Source of the DNA: Streptomyces chilikensis
GTDB taxonomy: Bacteria; Actinomycetota; Actinomycetes; Streptomycetales; Streptomycetaceae
Assembly (NCBI RefSeq): GCF_001642695.1
Contig: NZ_LWCC02000005.1
Span: forward strand, 1,242,427 to 1,284,541
Length of the DNA stretch: 42,115 nt
Direction of reading: 5' to 3'
Within the stretch, counting starts at the first letter, position 1. Each line of letters opens with the position of its first letter. The notes beneath the pieces are model-generated. The model made no database searches, was not told the DNA's origin, and saw only the letters and a program-made list of their open reading frames with translations. Shown here one piece after another: positions 1 to 8,633 of the stretch. A program made the translations under genes and the position numbers.

Positions 1-160
1 GCCGGTCGCGTCCCGGGACGGGAGCCGGTGAGTCGCCGCCGCGCGGGGCGTCTCCCCCACCCCGCCCCTTCCCGGAACCGGGGCTCCGCCCCGGACCCCG
101 GGCCGCGTCGAGGGAGCCGTCGCGCGGACAGGCGCGGGACCGCACCCGCTTCCCCCGAAA

Positions 161-233
161 ACTTCGTCCGGGGATACCCCCCGCCCCCGAGCTCTCGGCT
201 TCGCTCGAGCAGGTGGGGATCCCCGGACGAAGT
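161..233. repeat. fold-back (inverted repeat) intergenic element
   Basis: The arms at 161-175 and 219-233 are perfect 15-bp inverted copies (ACTTCGTCCGGGGAT and its complement). The spacer holds a second stem, cgagc at 188-192 pairing with gctcg at 203-207, and a C-run that can pair with a G-run. A third partial copy of the arm (gtccgggga) follows. From memory, the central 'gctctcggcttcgctcgagc' type of sequence recurs between genes in many Streptomyces genomes; I could not check this. It may act as a transcription terminator. Confidence 0.7.
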
Positions 234-246
234 CCGGGGAGGGCCC

Positions 247-271
247 CCGTCCCGCCCTCTGGGCGGGACGG
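247..271 (-). terminator. probable terminator of the thioesterase gene
   Basis: A perfect 11-bp stem (ccgtcccgccc at 247-257, gggcgggacgg at 261-271) has a 3-nt loop and lies about 100 bp beyond the stop codon at 375. There is no T-tract, which is usual for Streptomyces hairpin terminators. Confidence 0.5.
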
Positions 272-374
272 TCGCCCAGGGGGAGGGACGGACGGAGCCC
301 GGGCGGCCGCGCCCTTGGGCCCGGCAGCCCGCGGGCGGGAAGGAGCCCCGGCGGACAGGGCCTCGGGCGGCCGC

Positions 375-1235
375 TCAGGCGAGCCGCGCCCGCGCGAGCT
401 GGCGGGACTGGGCGACGAGGCGGCCGGCGGTGTCCCAGACCTCGGCGTCCTCCTCGAGGAAGCCGCCGGCGAGGTTGCGCGTGGTGATGGAGACCCGCAG
501 CGGGCCGGGGGCCGGACGGCACCGGATGTGGGCGGTGAGCTCCACGGTCGGCACCCATCCCGTGAGCCCCAGGTCGAACGCGGTCGGCGGCAGCGCGTCC
601 ACGGTCAGCAGGAGCGAGAACGGGTCGGCGTCCCGCCCGTCGGCGAGGCCGAAGTACCCCCGCACCTCGCCCTTGCCGGAGGGCGCGCCCAGCGCCCAGC
701 CCAGGGTGGCGGGGTCCAGCTTCATGAACAGGCGGTCCGTGATGGCGGACGCGCCCGGCAGCGGCTCCGGCGAGTCGTCGGGCCCGAAGCACTGCTCGAG
801 CGGCGGGAACGACGGCGGAACGGCGGTGGTGCGGACGTCGTCGGGCAGCGAGTCCAGGTCGCCGTAGGAGGCGAGGACCCGGATCCGCTCGACCTCGTTG
901 CCGTCCGCGTCCGTCTGGAAGATCGACGCCTGGCCGGTGGAGAGGGTGCGGCCGGTGCGGACCACGGACGTGCGCACCACGGCCGGGCCGGGCGTGGAGG
1001 CCGTCAGGTAGTGGGCCGTGATGGAGAACGGGTCGTCGTGCGGCAGCGCGTCGGAGAGGGCGCGGGCCGCCACGGCCAGCAGGAAGCCGCCGTTGACCGC
1101 GTTGAAGATCGTCCAGTCGGCGGAGAGATCGATGTCGTACACGCCGGGCTCCCGGCGCGTGACCGTGCTGTCCCGGTCGAACTCGCTGTCACCGATCGTG
1201 GCCCGGATCGCCTGGGCGGAGGCTGCATCTGACAT
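375..1235 (-). CDS. thioesterase family protein (TesB-like, double hotdog)
   Basis: A 286-residue protein that resembles acyl-CoA thioesterases built from two hotdog domains. The N-terminal half carries the NAVNGGFLLAVAARAL segment typical of the first hotdog helix. The C-terminal half (VELTAHIRCRPAPGPLRV, then GGFLEEDAEVWDTAGRLVAQS) matches the second hotdog strands of the TesB/4HBT_3 families. It probably hydrolyses acyl-CoA thioesters in the cytoplasm; the chain length of the substrate cannot be told. I chose the ATG at 1235. An in-frame TTG lies 15 bases upstream and neither start has a clear Shine-Dalgarno sequence, so the message may be leaderless. It is 62 bp from the channel gene stop and in the same direction, so co-transcription with that gene is possible. 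Confidence 0.8.
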   Translation of the reverse strand: MSDAASAQAIRATIGDSEFDRDSTVTRREPGVYDIDLSADWTIFNAVNGGFLLAVAARALSDALPHDDPFSITAHYLTASTPGPAVVRTSVVRTGRTLSTGQASIFQTDADGNEVERIRVLASYGDLDSLPDDVRTTAVPPSFPPLEQCFGPDDSPEPLPGASAITDRLFMKLDPATLGWALGAPSGKGEVRGYFGLADGRDADPFSLLLTVDALPPTAFDLGLTGWVPTVELTAHIRCRPAPGPLRVSITTRNLAGGFLEEDAEVWDTAGRLVAQSRQLARARLA

Positions 1236-1297
1236 GGGAGAACGATACAACGCACGTTACTAAGCGGTAGCTTTCCAACGGGCGACAGTGTCCCACC

Positions 1298-1975
1298 TCA
1301 CACCAGGACGTCCTCCGTGGCGACCTCCTTGACCGTCGACCGCCGGTGCCAGGCGCGGGGGGCGCGCCAGTGGAACCGCATGGCCAGCAGCCGCAGCACG
1401 AAGGCGACCATGACGGCCACGCCCAGGGTGGCGGGGGTCAGCGCGTCCAGCCCGATGAAGACGGCGGCCATCGCCGAGCCGACGATGGCGGGCACCGCGT
1501 ACAGGTCGCGGTCCCAGCGCAGCAGCGAGGGCACCTCGTTGGCCAGCATGTCCCTCAGCACGCCGCCGCCGACGGCGGTCGCCATGCCCAGCGTGGCCGA
1601 GGCCGTGAGCCCCAGCCCGTACTCGTACGCCTTGAGCGTCCCGCCCACGCAGAACAGGCCGAGGCCAGCCGCGTCGAAGACGTTGACCGCGGTCTGGATG
1701 CGCTCCACCTGGGGATGGAGGAAGAAGACCAGCACGGTGGCCGCGAGGGGGGTGAGGAAGTACCCGAGGTCGGTGAAGGCGACCGGCGGCACGGCGCCGA
1801 TCACCACGTCACGGAGGAGACCCCCGCCGAGCGCGGTGACCTCGGCGAGCACGGCCATGCCGAAGACGTCGAAGTTCTTGCGCACGGCGAGCAGCGCGCC
1901 GGATATGGCGAAGACGAAGATGCCGACCAGTTCGAGCGTGTGCTGAACTCCCGGGCTGAACAGTTGGGGAGACAC
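1298..1975 (-). CDS. trimeric intracellular cation channel (TRIC) family protein, formerly UPF0126
   Basis: A 225-residue membrane protein with about seven hydrophobic helices arranged as an internal repeat. The signature GGGLLRD (residues 50-56) recurs as GGGVLRD (136-142), the paired glycine-rich kinks that line the pore of prokaryotic TRIC channels. Family members form trimers and conduct monovalent cations; the physiological role in bacteria is unclear. It starts at GTG 1975, with only GAGG directly against the start, so initiation may be leaderless. Its stop is 47 bp before the 5' end of the longest thioesterase frame. The older name 'UPF0126 membrane protein' refers to the same family. 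Confidence 0.88.
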   Translation of the reverse strand: MSPQLFSPGVQHTLELVGIFVFAISGALLAVRKNFDVFGMAVLAEVTALGGGLLRDVVIGAVPPVAFTDLGYFLTPLAATVLVFFLHPQVERIQTAVNVFDAAGLGLFCVGGTLKAYEYGLGLTASATLGMATAVGGGVLRDMLANEVPSLLRWDRDLYAVPAIVGSAMAAVFIGLDALTPATLGVAVMVAFVLRLLAMRFHWRAPRAWHRRSTVKEVATEDVLV

Positions 1976-2065
1976 CTCAACATTGTGCCGGTCGCCTGGC
2001 GTTCGCCTTGCATTAAAAGGTCCAGCATGCGAGATGCCTGAAGTTCAATGCGTCACGTCGGCATG

Positions 2066-2102
2066 CGGAGGGGGCGGCACCCTGCGGGCGCCGCCCCCTC
2101 CG
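2066..2102 (-). terminator. terminator of the peptide transporter operon
   Basis: A perfect 13-bp stem (cggagggggcggc at 2066-2078, gccgccccctccg at 2090-2102) with an 11-nt loop starts 12 bp after the stop codon of the last operon gene at 2114. It has no T-tract. Confidence 0.7.
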
Positions 2103-2113
2103 GCCACCGGACG

Positions 2114-3478
2114 TCACTCCTTGGTGACGGCCTCGCCGGACGTCCCGTCCGGCCCGGACTTCGCGGCCGGGCCCGTGCCGGGCTCCGCGGCCGGGTCCGC
2201 GCCGGACTCCGTGACGGGGTCCGCGCCGGACTCCGTGACGGGGTCGGCCCCGGACTCCGTGACGGGGTCGGCCCCGGACTCCGTGACGGGGTCGGCCCCG
2301 GACTCCGTGGCCGGGTCCGCGCCGGACTCGCGCTCCGCCGCGACCGCGGCCGAGGTGGACTCCTCCAGGACGGCGTCCGGCACCAGCTCGGCCGCCTCCT
2401 TGGCCGCCGAGAGCAGCACGGTGTCCTGCGGCGCCTGGTCCGCGAAGTCCTCCGGGTGGTGGCAGGCCACCCGCTGCCCGGGCCGCAGCTCCAGCAGCGG
2501 CGGCTCGGTGGTGCGGCACACCTCGGTCGCCTTCCAGCACCGGGTGTGGAACCGGCAGCCGCTGGGCGGGGCGATCGGCGAGGGGACGTCGCCCTGGAGC
2601 AGGATCCGCTCGCTCTTCGCCGACTTGCGCGACGGGTCCGGGATCGGCACCGCCGACATCAGCGCCTTGGTGTACGGGTGCATCGGCGACTTGTACAGCG
2701 AGTTGCGGTCCGCCAGCTCGACGATCTTGCCGAGGTACATCACCGCGATCCGGTCGGAGACGTGCCGGACCACCGACAGGTCGTGCGCGATGATCACGTA
2801 GGTCAGCCCGAGCTCCTGCTGGAGGTCGTCCAGCAGGTTGACCACCTGCGCCTGGATGGACACGTCGAGCGCGGAGACCGGCTCGTCCGCGACCACCAGC
2901 TTCGGCTTGAGCGCGAGCGCGCGGGCGATGCCGATGCGCTGGCGCTGGCCGCCGGAGAACTCGTGCGGGTAGCGGTTGTAGTGCTCCGGGTTGAGGCCCA
3001 CGACCTCCAGCAGCCGCTGGACCTCCTTCTTGATGCCGCCCTCGGGCGTGACGCCCTGCAGCTTGAAGGGGGCGCCGACGATCGTGCCGATGGTGTGGCG
3101 CGGGTTCAGCGACGAGTACGGGTCCTGGAAGATCATCTGCACGTCACGGCGGAGCGGGCGCATGCCCCCGACGCCGAGGTGCGTGATGTCCTTGCCCTCG
3201 AACTCGACCGTGCCGCCGGTCGGCTCCAGCAGGCGGGTGATCAGCCGGCCCATGGTCGACTTGCCGCAGCCGGACTCGCCGACGACGCCCAGCGTCTCGC
3301 CCCTGCGGACCTCGAAGTCCAGGCCGTCGACGGCGCGGACCGCCCCGGTCTGCCGCTTCAGCAGGCCGCTGCGGATCGGGAAGTGCTTCTGGAGCCCGGT
3401 GACCTTCAGCAGGATCTCGCCGTCGGCGGTCTCCCCGGAACCCGCGGGGTCCGTACGGTTCTCTCGGTTCTCGCTCAC
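2114..3478 (-). CDS. peptide ABC transporter ATP-binding protein, OppF/DppF type
   Basis: One of the two ATPases of the peptide importer, 454 residues. It has Walker [10 protein letters not shown] (67-75), signature FSGGQRQR, Walker [13 protein letters not shown] and the H-loop IIAHDLS. The C-terminal oligo_HPY domain carries the usual four cysteines ([16 protein letters not shown]). It starts at GTG 3478, whose GTGA overlaps the stop of the preceding ATPase gene, so translation is probably coupled. Family members are about 330-360 residues; this one is about 90 longer because of a tail (from residue 384) of repeated ESGADPVT units. The odd tail is not needed for known OppF function. Confidence 0.92.
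   Translation of the reverse strand: MSENRENRTDPAGSGETADGEILLKVTGLQKHFPIRSGLLKRQTGAVRAVDGLDFEVRRGETLGVVGESGCGKSTMGRLITRLLEPTGGTVEFEGKDITHLGVGGMRPLRRDVQMIFQDPYSSLNPRHTIGTIVGAPFKLQGVTPEGGIKKEVQRLLEVVGLNPEHYNRYPHEFSGGQRQRIGIARALALKPKLVVADEPVSALDVSIQAQVVNLLDDLQQELGLTYVIIAHDLSVVRHVSDRIAVMYLGKIVELADRNSLYKSPMHPYTKALMSAVPIPDPSRKSAKSERILLQGDVPSPIAPPSGCRFHTRCWKATEVCRTTEPPLLELRPGQRVACHHPEDFADQAPQDTVLLSAAKEAAELVPDAVLEESTSAAVAAERESGADPATESGADPVTESGADPVTESGADPVTESGADPVTESGADPAAEPGTGPAAKSGPDGTSGEAVTKE
2138..2329 (-). repeat. 24-bp tandem repeat in the OppF tail
   Basis: Eight 24-bp units encode ESGADPAT, four [16 protein letters not shown] and two decayed units ([16 protein letters not shown]). The six best copies lie at 2186-2329. 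Every unit is a multiple of three bases, so copy-number change would keep the frame. Confidence 0.9.
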
Positions 3479-4596
3479 AGCTTCGGCGCAATCTCTTCGG
3501 TCCAGATACGCTCCCGCTGCTCCTGGCCCATGTGGCAGGCGGCCCAGTGACGGCTGCCGACCTCGGTCAGCTCCGGCCGGACCGTGCGGGTGACGTCGTC
3601 CTTCGGGATGTCCGCGTACGGGCAGCGCGGGTTGAAGGCGCAGCCGGACGGGAGGTTGATCAGCGACGGCGGGGAGCCCTTGACCGGGACGAGACGCTCC
3701 TGCTGCTCGCGGTCCAGCCGCGGCATCGAACCGAGCAGGCCCCAGGTGTAGGGGTGGCGGGGTTCGTAGAAGACCTTCTCGGCCGGGCCGCGCTCGACGC
3801 ACCGGCCGCCGTACATCACCAGGATGTCGTCGGCGAGCTCCGCGACGACGCCCAGGTCGTGGGTGATGACGATGACCGCGGAGCCGAACTCCTTCTGCAG
3901 GTCGCGGATGAGGTCGAGGATCTGCGCCTGGACGGTCACGTCCAGGGCGGTCGTCGGCTCGTCGGCGATCAGCAGTTCCGGGTTGTTGACCAGGGACATG
4001 GCGATCATGGCGCGCTGGCGCATGCCGCCGGAGAACTCGTGCGGGTAGCTGTCCACCCGCTTGTCCGGCTGCGGGATGCCCACGCGGTCGAGCATCTCGA
4101 CCGCGCGGCGCTTCGCCGTCTTCTTGTCCACGTCGTGGTGGATGCGGTACGCCTCCACGATCTGCTGCCCGATCGTGTAGTACGGGTGCAGCGCGGAGAG
4201 CGGGTCCTGGAAGATCATCGCCATGTTCCGGCCGCGCAGCTTGCGCACGTGGTCGGGGTCGGCGGAGAGCAGTTCGGTGCCGTTCAGCCAGATCTCGCCG
4301 GAGATCCGCGCCTTGCGCTTGCCGTACTGCCCGGCGGTGTGCAGGCCCATGATGCCGAGCGAGGTGACCGACTTGCCGGATCCGGACTCGCCCACGATGC
4401 CGAGGGTCCTGCCCCGCTCGAGCTGGAAGCTCAGGCCGTCGACGGACTTGACCAGGCCGTCGTCGGTGGGGAAGTGCACCTTGAGGTCGCGGACGTCGAG
4501 GAAGGCGCCGCCGCCGGCCGGGCGGGCCGCGGCGGGCTCGCCCACGGCCGTGCCGCGGTCGGTCGTGGAGCCGGCGTTCTTGCTGGTGTCGGTCAT
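3475..4596 (-). CDS. peptide ABC transporter ATP-binding protein, OppD/DppD type
   Basis: The other ATPase of the importer, 373 residues. It has Walker A GESGSGKS (69-76), Q-loop [10 protein letters not shown], signature FSGGMRQR, Walker [13 protein letters not shown] and H-loop VITHDLG. The C-terminal oligo_HPY region has SGCAFNPRC and AACH, but the third of the usual four cysteines, expected shortly after the RC motif, is replaced ([10 protein letters not shown]). The start ATG at 4596 sits in an ATGA overlap with the permease stop, and the gene ends in a GTGA overlap with the OppF gene. The three genes are thus tightly coupled. The ATPase acts at the cytoplasmic face with the permeases at 4593-5591 and 7610-8617. 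Confidence 0.93.
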   Translation of the reverse strand: MTDTSKNAGSTTDRGTAVGEPAAARPAGGGAFLDVRDLKVHFPTDDGLVKSVDGLSFQLERGRTLGIVGESGSGKSVTSLGIMGLHTAGQYGKRKARISGEIWLNGTELLSADPDHVRKLRGRNMAMIFQDPLSALHPYYTIGQQIVEAYRIHHDVDKKTAKRRAVEMLDRVGIPQPDKRVDSYPHEFSGGMRQRAMIAMSLVNNPELLIADEPTTALDVTVQAQILDLIRDLQKEFGSAVIVITHDLGVVAELADDILVMYGGRCVERGPAEKVFYEPRHPYTWGLLGSMPRLDREQQERLVPVKGSPPSLINLPSGCAFNPRCPYADIPKDDVTRTVRPELTEVGSRHWAACHMGQEQRERIWTEEIAPKL

Positions 4597-5591
4597 GCGA
4601 GCCTCACCCGGGGGTCGATCACGGAGTAGAGGATGTCCACCACGAGGTTGGCGATGATCACCGCGATGGAGGTGATCAGCACGACGCCCAGGATGACGGG
4701 CAGGTCCTGGGTGCGGATCGCCTGGAGCACCGCCTGGCCCAGTCCGGGCAGGTTGAAGGTGGTCTCGGTGAGGATCGCGCCGCCGATGAGGGCGCCGATG
4801 TCCATGCCCAGCATGGTCAGCACCGGCGTCATGGTGGAACGCATGGCGTGCTTGCTGATCACGGTCTTCTCGGCCAGGCCCTTGGCGCGCGCCGTGCGGA
4901 TGTAGTCCTCGCCGAGGACCTCCAGCATGGTGGCGCGGGTGATCCGGGCGTACATGGCGGCGTAGAGGAAGGCCAGGGTGATCCAGGGCAGGATCAGACC
5001 GCCCATCCACCCGGAGAAGCTCTCCTCCAGCGGGACGAACTGGCCGTCGATCCAGCCGAGTCCGTAGATGAAGATCGCCGCCGACACCATGCCGGTGAAG
5101 TAGATGGGCAGCGAGACGCCGCCCAGCGCGATGACCATGGCGCCGCGGTCCCAGACGCTGCCCCGCTTGAGGGCGGAGAGCACGCCGGCGGACACGCCGA
5201 GCAGCAGCCACAGCAGCGCGGCGCCCAGCGCGAGGGCGAGCGTCACCGGGAAGCGGTCCATCAGGACCGGCCAGATCTCCTGCTCGGTGCGGAACGAGTA
5301 ACCGAAGCAGGGCGCGGCGCAGTTGGTGACGTCGCCGCCGCCCACGTAGGTGCGGCCGGCGAAGATGCCCTTGAAGAACTCCCAGACCTGGGAGTGGATC
5401 GGCTCGGCCAGGCCGAGCTTCTGCCGCACGGCTTCGATGGCCGCGGGGTCCGCCTGCTTGCCCACGAAGTTGGCCGCGGGATCGATGCCGGCCCACTTGG
5501 GGATCAGGAAGAAGATGCCGAAGACCACCACGATGATGACCACCAGCATCACTGCGGCGGCTATGAGCCGCCTGATGAGGTAAGCGAGCAC
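4593..5591 (-). CDS. peptide ABC transporter permease, OppB/DppB type
   Basis: A 332-residue inner membrane permease with six hydrophobic helices. The N-terminal [12 protein letters not shown] start is typical of the DppB/OppB family, a large extracytoplasmic loop follows helix 1, and the EAA coupling loop [20 protein letters not shown] contacts an ATPase. It starts at GTG 5591 with GAGAG just upstream as the ribosome binding site, and that site is the base of a 10-bp hairpin (5596-5623). A 153-bp gap separates it from the binding-protein gene upstream, unlike the overlaps downstream, so expression relative to the binding protein is probably set here. Confidence 0.93.
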   Translation of the reverse strand: MLAYLIRRLIAAAVMLVVIIVVVFGIFFLIPKWAGIDPAANFVGKQADPAAIEAVRQKLGLAEPIHSQVWEFFKGIFAGRTYVGGGDVTNCAAPCFGYSFRTEQEIWPVLMDRFPVTLALALGAALLWLLLGVSAGVLSALKRGSVWDRGAMVIALGGVSLPIYFTGMVSAAIFIYGLGWIDGQFVPLEESFSGWMGGLILPWITLAFLYAAMYARITRATMLEVLGEDYIRTARAKGLAEKTVISKHAMRSTMTPVLTMLGMDIGALIGGAILTETTFNLPGLGQAVLQAIRTQDLPVILGVVLITSIAVIIANLVVDILYSVIDPRVRLA

Positions 5592-5595
5592 AGCT

Positions 5596-5623
5596 CTCGG
5601 CCCGCCGCGGACCGCGGGCCGAG
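5596..5623 (-). promoter_or_regulatory. hairpin over the OppB-type gene ribosome binding site
   Basis: The arms ctcggcccgc (5596-5605) and gcgggccgag (5614-5623) are a perfect 10-bp inverted repeat with an 8-nt loop. On the minus-strand transcript the last bases of the stem are the GAG of the GAGAG ribosome binding site before the GTG at 5591. Folding would hide that site. Confidence 0.7.
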
Positions 5624-5674
5624 CCGGGGGACGTTCCCCAGCCGCCTTGTGAGCGGCGGGGGTTCGTCCCCCGG
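5624..5674 (-). terminator. partial terminator or RNA-stabilising hairpin after the binding-protein gene
   Basis: Perfect 10-bp outer arms (ccgggggacg at 5624-5633, cgtcccccgg at 5665-5674) enclose a 5-bp inner stem (ccgcc at 5642-5646, ggcgg at 5655-5659). It lies 70 bp after the stop of the binding-protein gene and abuts the next hairpin, an arrangement that could protect the 5' message and reduce read-through. Confidence 0.6.
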
Positions 5675-5744
5675 TCGGCCCGCGGTCACGCCGCGCCGGC
5701 CTTCACCTGCCTTTCGTGCCGTACGGCGGGTGTGCCGGAAGGGA

Positions 5745-7535
5745 TTACTTCTTCAGGCCCAGGTTGACGAAGTCGTACTGACCGCTGTAGCCGTCCGAGG
5801 TGTACACGTTGGCCAGCTCCGGGGAGCGCCAGTTGATGAACTTCTCGAAGACGAAGGGCAGGTAGTAGCCGCCCTCCATGACCTTGTGGTTGATCTGCGT
5901 GGAGATCTCGGCCTTCTTGGCGTCGTCGAGTTCCTTGACGTAGTCCTCGAAGAGGCCGTCGATCTCCTTGTCCTCGATGAGCGCGTAGTTGTTGTTGCCG
6001 CTCTCGAGGATGTAGTCGCTGTGCCACAGCGGCAGGCCGTAGCCCTGGACGGACGGGAAGTCCGGGCCCCAGCCCATGATGATGATGCCGTAGCCCTTCT
6101 TCTTCACGTTCTCGGGGCTACCGATGATGGAGGAGGTCTGCGAGCCGTCGTACTGGTCGATCTCGGCCTCGATGCCGACCTTCTTCAGCGACGCCTGCAG
6201 CGACTCGGCGGTCGCGACCTCGACCGGCTTGTTGTTGCGGACCGCGATGCGGGTCTTGAAGCCGTCGGGCTTGCCGCAGGCCTCGAGCTCTTCCTTGGCC
6301 TTCTCGGCGTTGCCCTTCTTGTTGGCACCGGCGAGCTCGTACGGGTCGTACTTCTGGCCCTCGGAGCCCGGCACCGACGGCGGGAGCATGTTGGTGCCGA
6401 TGTCGCCACCGGCGATCGGGCCGCCGCGCGCGGTCTGCAGCGACTCGTGGTCGGCACCGTAGATCACGGCCTTGCGGCAGTGCTCGTTGTCGAACGGCTT
6501 GACGCTCTGCGGGAAGACCGCGTAGCGGATGTAGCCGGAGACCGGGTTGTCCAGGTTGCCCTTGTGCTCCTGGAGGGCGGTCTGGCGGCCCTGCGGGGAC
6601 ATGCCGGTCTGGTTGATGTCCAGGTGGTAGTCACCGTTGATCAGGCGCTGGTCCATGTCGTTGGCGTCCGAGAAGAACGTCACCGAGATCTTGTCCGGGT
6701 ACGCCTTGCGGACCGGGTCGGACTCCTGCGACCACTTGTCGTTGCGGACCAGGACCAGCTTCTTGCCGGGCTCGTACGACTCGAACTTGTACGGGCCGGA
6801 GGAGAACGGCTTGAGCTGGTACTGGGCCTTGGTGTCCTTGTCGGCGCGGACCGGGGACGCCGAGACCATGGCGAGCATCTCCTCGAAGTCGGAGTTGGCC
6901 TCCGGCAGCTTGAAGATGATCGTCTTGTCGTCCGGGGTCTCGATCGCCTTGAGGCCGAGCTTCTCCGGGTGCTTGTCCTTGTACGGGCCCTTGTACTCGC
7001 CCTTGGGGTCGAGGACGTCCTTCAGGTAGACCGGGCCGCCCGACAGCACGTCCTGCGCCCAGATGCGCTCGATGCCGTACTTGACGTCCTTGGAGGTGAT
7101 GGGCTTGCCATCCTCCCAGGTCACACCGTCACGGAGGGTGTACTTGTAGGTCTTGCCGTCGTCGCTGATCTCGGCGGCGGCGGTCGCCAGGTCCGGCGTG
7201 ATGCCCGCGCCCTCGGCACCCGGGGCCGGCGTGTTCGTCACCAGCGTGCGGGAGTAGTACCGGGCGAAGTTCCACATGAAGCCGTAGTAGCCACGCGTGG
7301 TGTCCCACGAGTCGGCGTCCTGGGCGCCCGCGAACTTCAGCTCGCCGCCCTTGGCGACCAGTTCGGCCTGGGCGACCTTGTTGTTCGCGGCGTCGAAGCC
7401 CGCGGCCTTGGCGGTGTTGCCGGCCTTGTCGGTGCTGTCGCTGCCGCCGCCGCACGCCGCCGTGGACAGCAGCGCCGCGACCACGGCGGCAGCGGCGAGA
7501 GCCCGCTTCCGCCGCCCTGTGGTGTGGGTAGTCAC
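5745..7535 (-). CDS. peptide-binding lipoprotein, SBP family 5
   Basis: The extracellular substrate-binding protein of the importer, 596 residues. It has a basic N-terminus, a hydrophobic stretch (AAAAVVAALLSTAAC) and a lipobox cysteine at residue 28, then a Gly/Ser linker. The body shows SBP_bac_5 signatures (KYTLRDGVTWEDGKPITSKDV, SSGPYKFESYEPGKKLVLVR). It should be lipid-anchored outside the membrane and deliver oligopeptides to the two permeases. I chose GTG 7535 because GGAGG lies 10 nt upstream and the longer frame has no signal peptide at its start. The ligand cannot be read from sequence; a BldK-like signalling role is possible, but so is nutrition. Confidence 0.92.
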   Translation of the reverse strand: MTTHTTGRRKRALAAAAVVAALLSTAACGGGSDSTDKAGNTAKAAGFDAANNKVAQAELVAKGGELKFAGAQDADSWDTTRGYYGFMWNFARYYSRTLVTNTPAPGAEGAGITPDLATAAAEISDDGKTYKYTLRDGVTWEDGKPITSKDVKYGIERIWAQDVLSGGPVYLKDVLDPKGEYKGPYKDKHPEKLGLKAIETPDDKTIIFKLPEANSDFEEMLAMVSASPVRADKDTKAQYQLKPFSSGPYKFESYEPGKKLVLVRNDKWSQESDPVRKAYPDKISVTFFSDANDMDQRLINGDYHLDINQTGMSPQGRQTALQEHKGNLDNPVSGYIRYAVFPQSVKPFDNEHCRKAVIYGADHESLQTARGGPIAGGDIGTNMLPPSVPGSEGQKYDPYELAGANKKGNAEKAKEELEACGKPDGFKTRIAVRNNKPVEVATAESLQASLKKVGIEAEIDQYDGSQTSSIIGSPENVKKKGYGIIIMGWGPDFPSVQGYGLPLWHSDYILESGNNNYALIEDKEIDGLFEDYVKELDDAKKAEISTQINHKVMEGGYYLPFVFEKFINWRSPELANVYTSDGYSGQYDFVNLGLKK

Positions 7536-7565
7536 GATCTCGGATCCTCCGGATTGATGAAAGAT

Positions 7566-7588
7566 CCCGTGTGCTTGAGCCACGGGAC
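7566..7588 (-). promoter_or_regulatory. short hairpin between the OppC-type gene and the binding-protein gene
   Basis: A perfect 7-bp inverted repeat (tcccgtg at 7566-7572, cacggga at 7582-7588) lies in the 74-bp gap between the two genes, upstream of the binding-protein ribosome binding site. It is a possible processing or stabilising site, with no stronger evidence. Confidence 0.4.
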
Positions 7589-7609
7589 GCTCAGTGGGTG
7601 TTCGACGCG

Positions 7610-8617
7610 TCAGCGCGAACCCTTCGGGTCGAGGGCGTCACGGACGCCGTCGCCGAAGAGGTTGAAGGCCAGGACGGTGATGAAGATCGCCAGACCGGGG
7701 ACCACCATGTACATGGGGTCCGACTGGTAGTAGCTGATCGCGCTGGAGAGCATCTGGCCCCAGGACGAGGTGGGCGGCTTGACGCCCACGCCCAGGAAGC
7801 TGAGGGCCGCCTCGGTGAGGATGTTGGTGGGGATCATCATCGTCGTGTACACGATGATCGGCGCCACCAGGTTCGGCAGCAGCTCCTTGAACAGGATGTA
7901 GAGCCGCCCGGCACCCAGCGAACGGGCCGCCTCGACGTACTCGCGCTCCCGCATGGAGAGCGTCTGGCCGCGCACCACGCGTCCGACGTAGGGCCAGCCG
8001 AAGAAACCGATCACCAGGATCATCACGAACACCCGGACGCCGGAGCCGCTGAGTCCCAGCAGGTCGTTGGGCATCACGGAGACCAGGGCGATGGTGAACA
8101 GCAGCTGCGGGAAGGCCAGCAGACCGTCCATCACGCGGCTGATGAGCGCGTCGACCCAGCCGCCGAAGAAGCCGGCCAGGATCCCGAGCACGGTACCGAG
8201 CACCACGGCCACCAGCGCGGAGGCGAAGCCGACCAGGAGCGAGACCCGGGCGCCGTGGACGATGCGGGCGAAGATGTCGCGGCCGCTGACCGGCTCGACG
8301 CCGAACCAGTGCTCGCCGCTGACGCCGCCGAGCGACCCGATGGGCGTGCCGAACAGCGGGTCGATCAGTTCCTCGTGGCGCAGGTCCGGGTCCTGCCCGA
8401 CCAGGCTGGTGATCAGCGGGGCGAAGATCGCCACGAACACCAGCAACACCACGACGACGCCGCCGAAGAGTGCGAGCTTGTCCCGCTTCAGGCGCTCCCA
8501 GGCGATCCGCCCAAGGGAACGCCCCTGGACGGCCTTCGTCCCGCTGCTGGCAGCGGCCGCTTCCACGGCCGCGCTCGGGGCCGCCTCGGCGGTCGGCTCG
8601 TGCAATGGTGCCGTCAT
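7610..8617 (-). CDS. peptide ABC transporter permease, OppC/DppC type
   Basis: A 335-residue permease with an extended cytoplasmic N-terminus, the OppC_N region (GRSLGRIAWERLKRDKLALFGG) and six helices. The EAA coupling loop is REYVEAARSLGAGRLYILFKELLPNL, and the C-terminal end (FNLFGDGVRDALDPK) is the hallmark of DppC/OppC proteins. I chose ATG 8617 because AGAGGGG lies upstream; a longer frame to 8713 lacks a site. It is the first gene of the operon, and placing OppC before the binding protein and OppB is unusual, since the order A-B-C-D-F is common. Confidence 0.92.
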   Translation of the reverse strand: MTAPLHEPTAEAAPSAAVEAAAASSGTKAVQGRSLGRIAWERLKRDKLALFGGVVVVLLVFVAIFAPLITSLVGQDPDLRHEELIDPLFGTPIGSLGGVSGEHWFGVEPVSGRDIFARIVHGARVSLLVGFASALVAVVLGTVLGILAGFFGGWVDALISRVMDGLLAFPQLLFTIALVSVMPNDLLGLSGSGVRVFVMILVIGFFGWPYVGRVVRGQTLSMREREYVEAARSLGAGRLYILFKELLPNLVAPIIVYTTMMIPTNILTEAALSFLGVGVKPPTSSWGQMLSSAISYYQSDPMYMVVPGLAIFITVLAFNLFGDGVRDALDPKGSR

Positions 8618-8633
8618 CTGGCAGGGACCCCTC

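Larger units (their letters stand above)
1..374. other. gene-free end of window, downstream of the thioesterase gene
   Basis: No convincing coding frame is visible on either strand; the open frames here are accidental products of extreme GC content. The stretch lies downstream of the minus-strand gene that ends at 375, so it probably holds that gene's transcription end. It contains a long fold-back element (161-233) and a short perfect hairpin (247-271), listed separately. Confidence 0.6.

Noticed and set aside
2048-3550. Long plus-strand ORF opposite the OppF-type gene
   Set aside because: It is an antisense shadow of a clear ATPase gene; its Arg/Val/Asp-rich protein resembles no family and has no ribosome binding site.
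4848-7730. 960-codon plus-strand ORF opposite the OppB-type and binding-protein genes
   Set aside because: It is antisense to two well-identified genes; long shadow frames are expected at this GC content.
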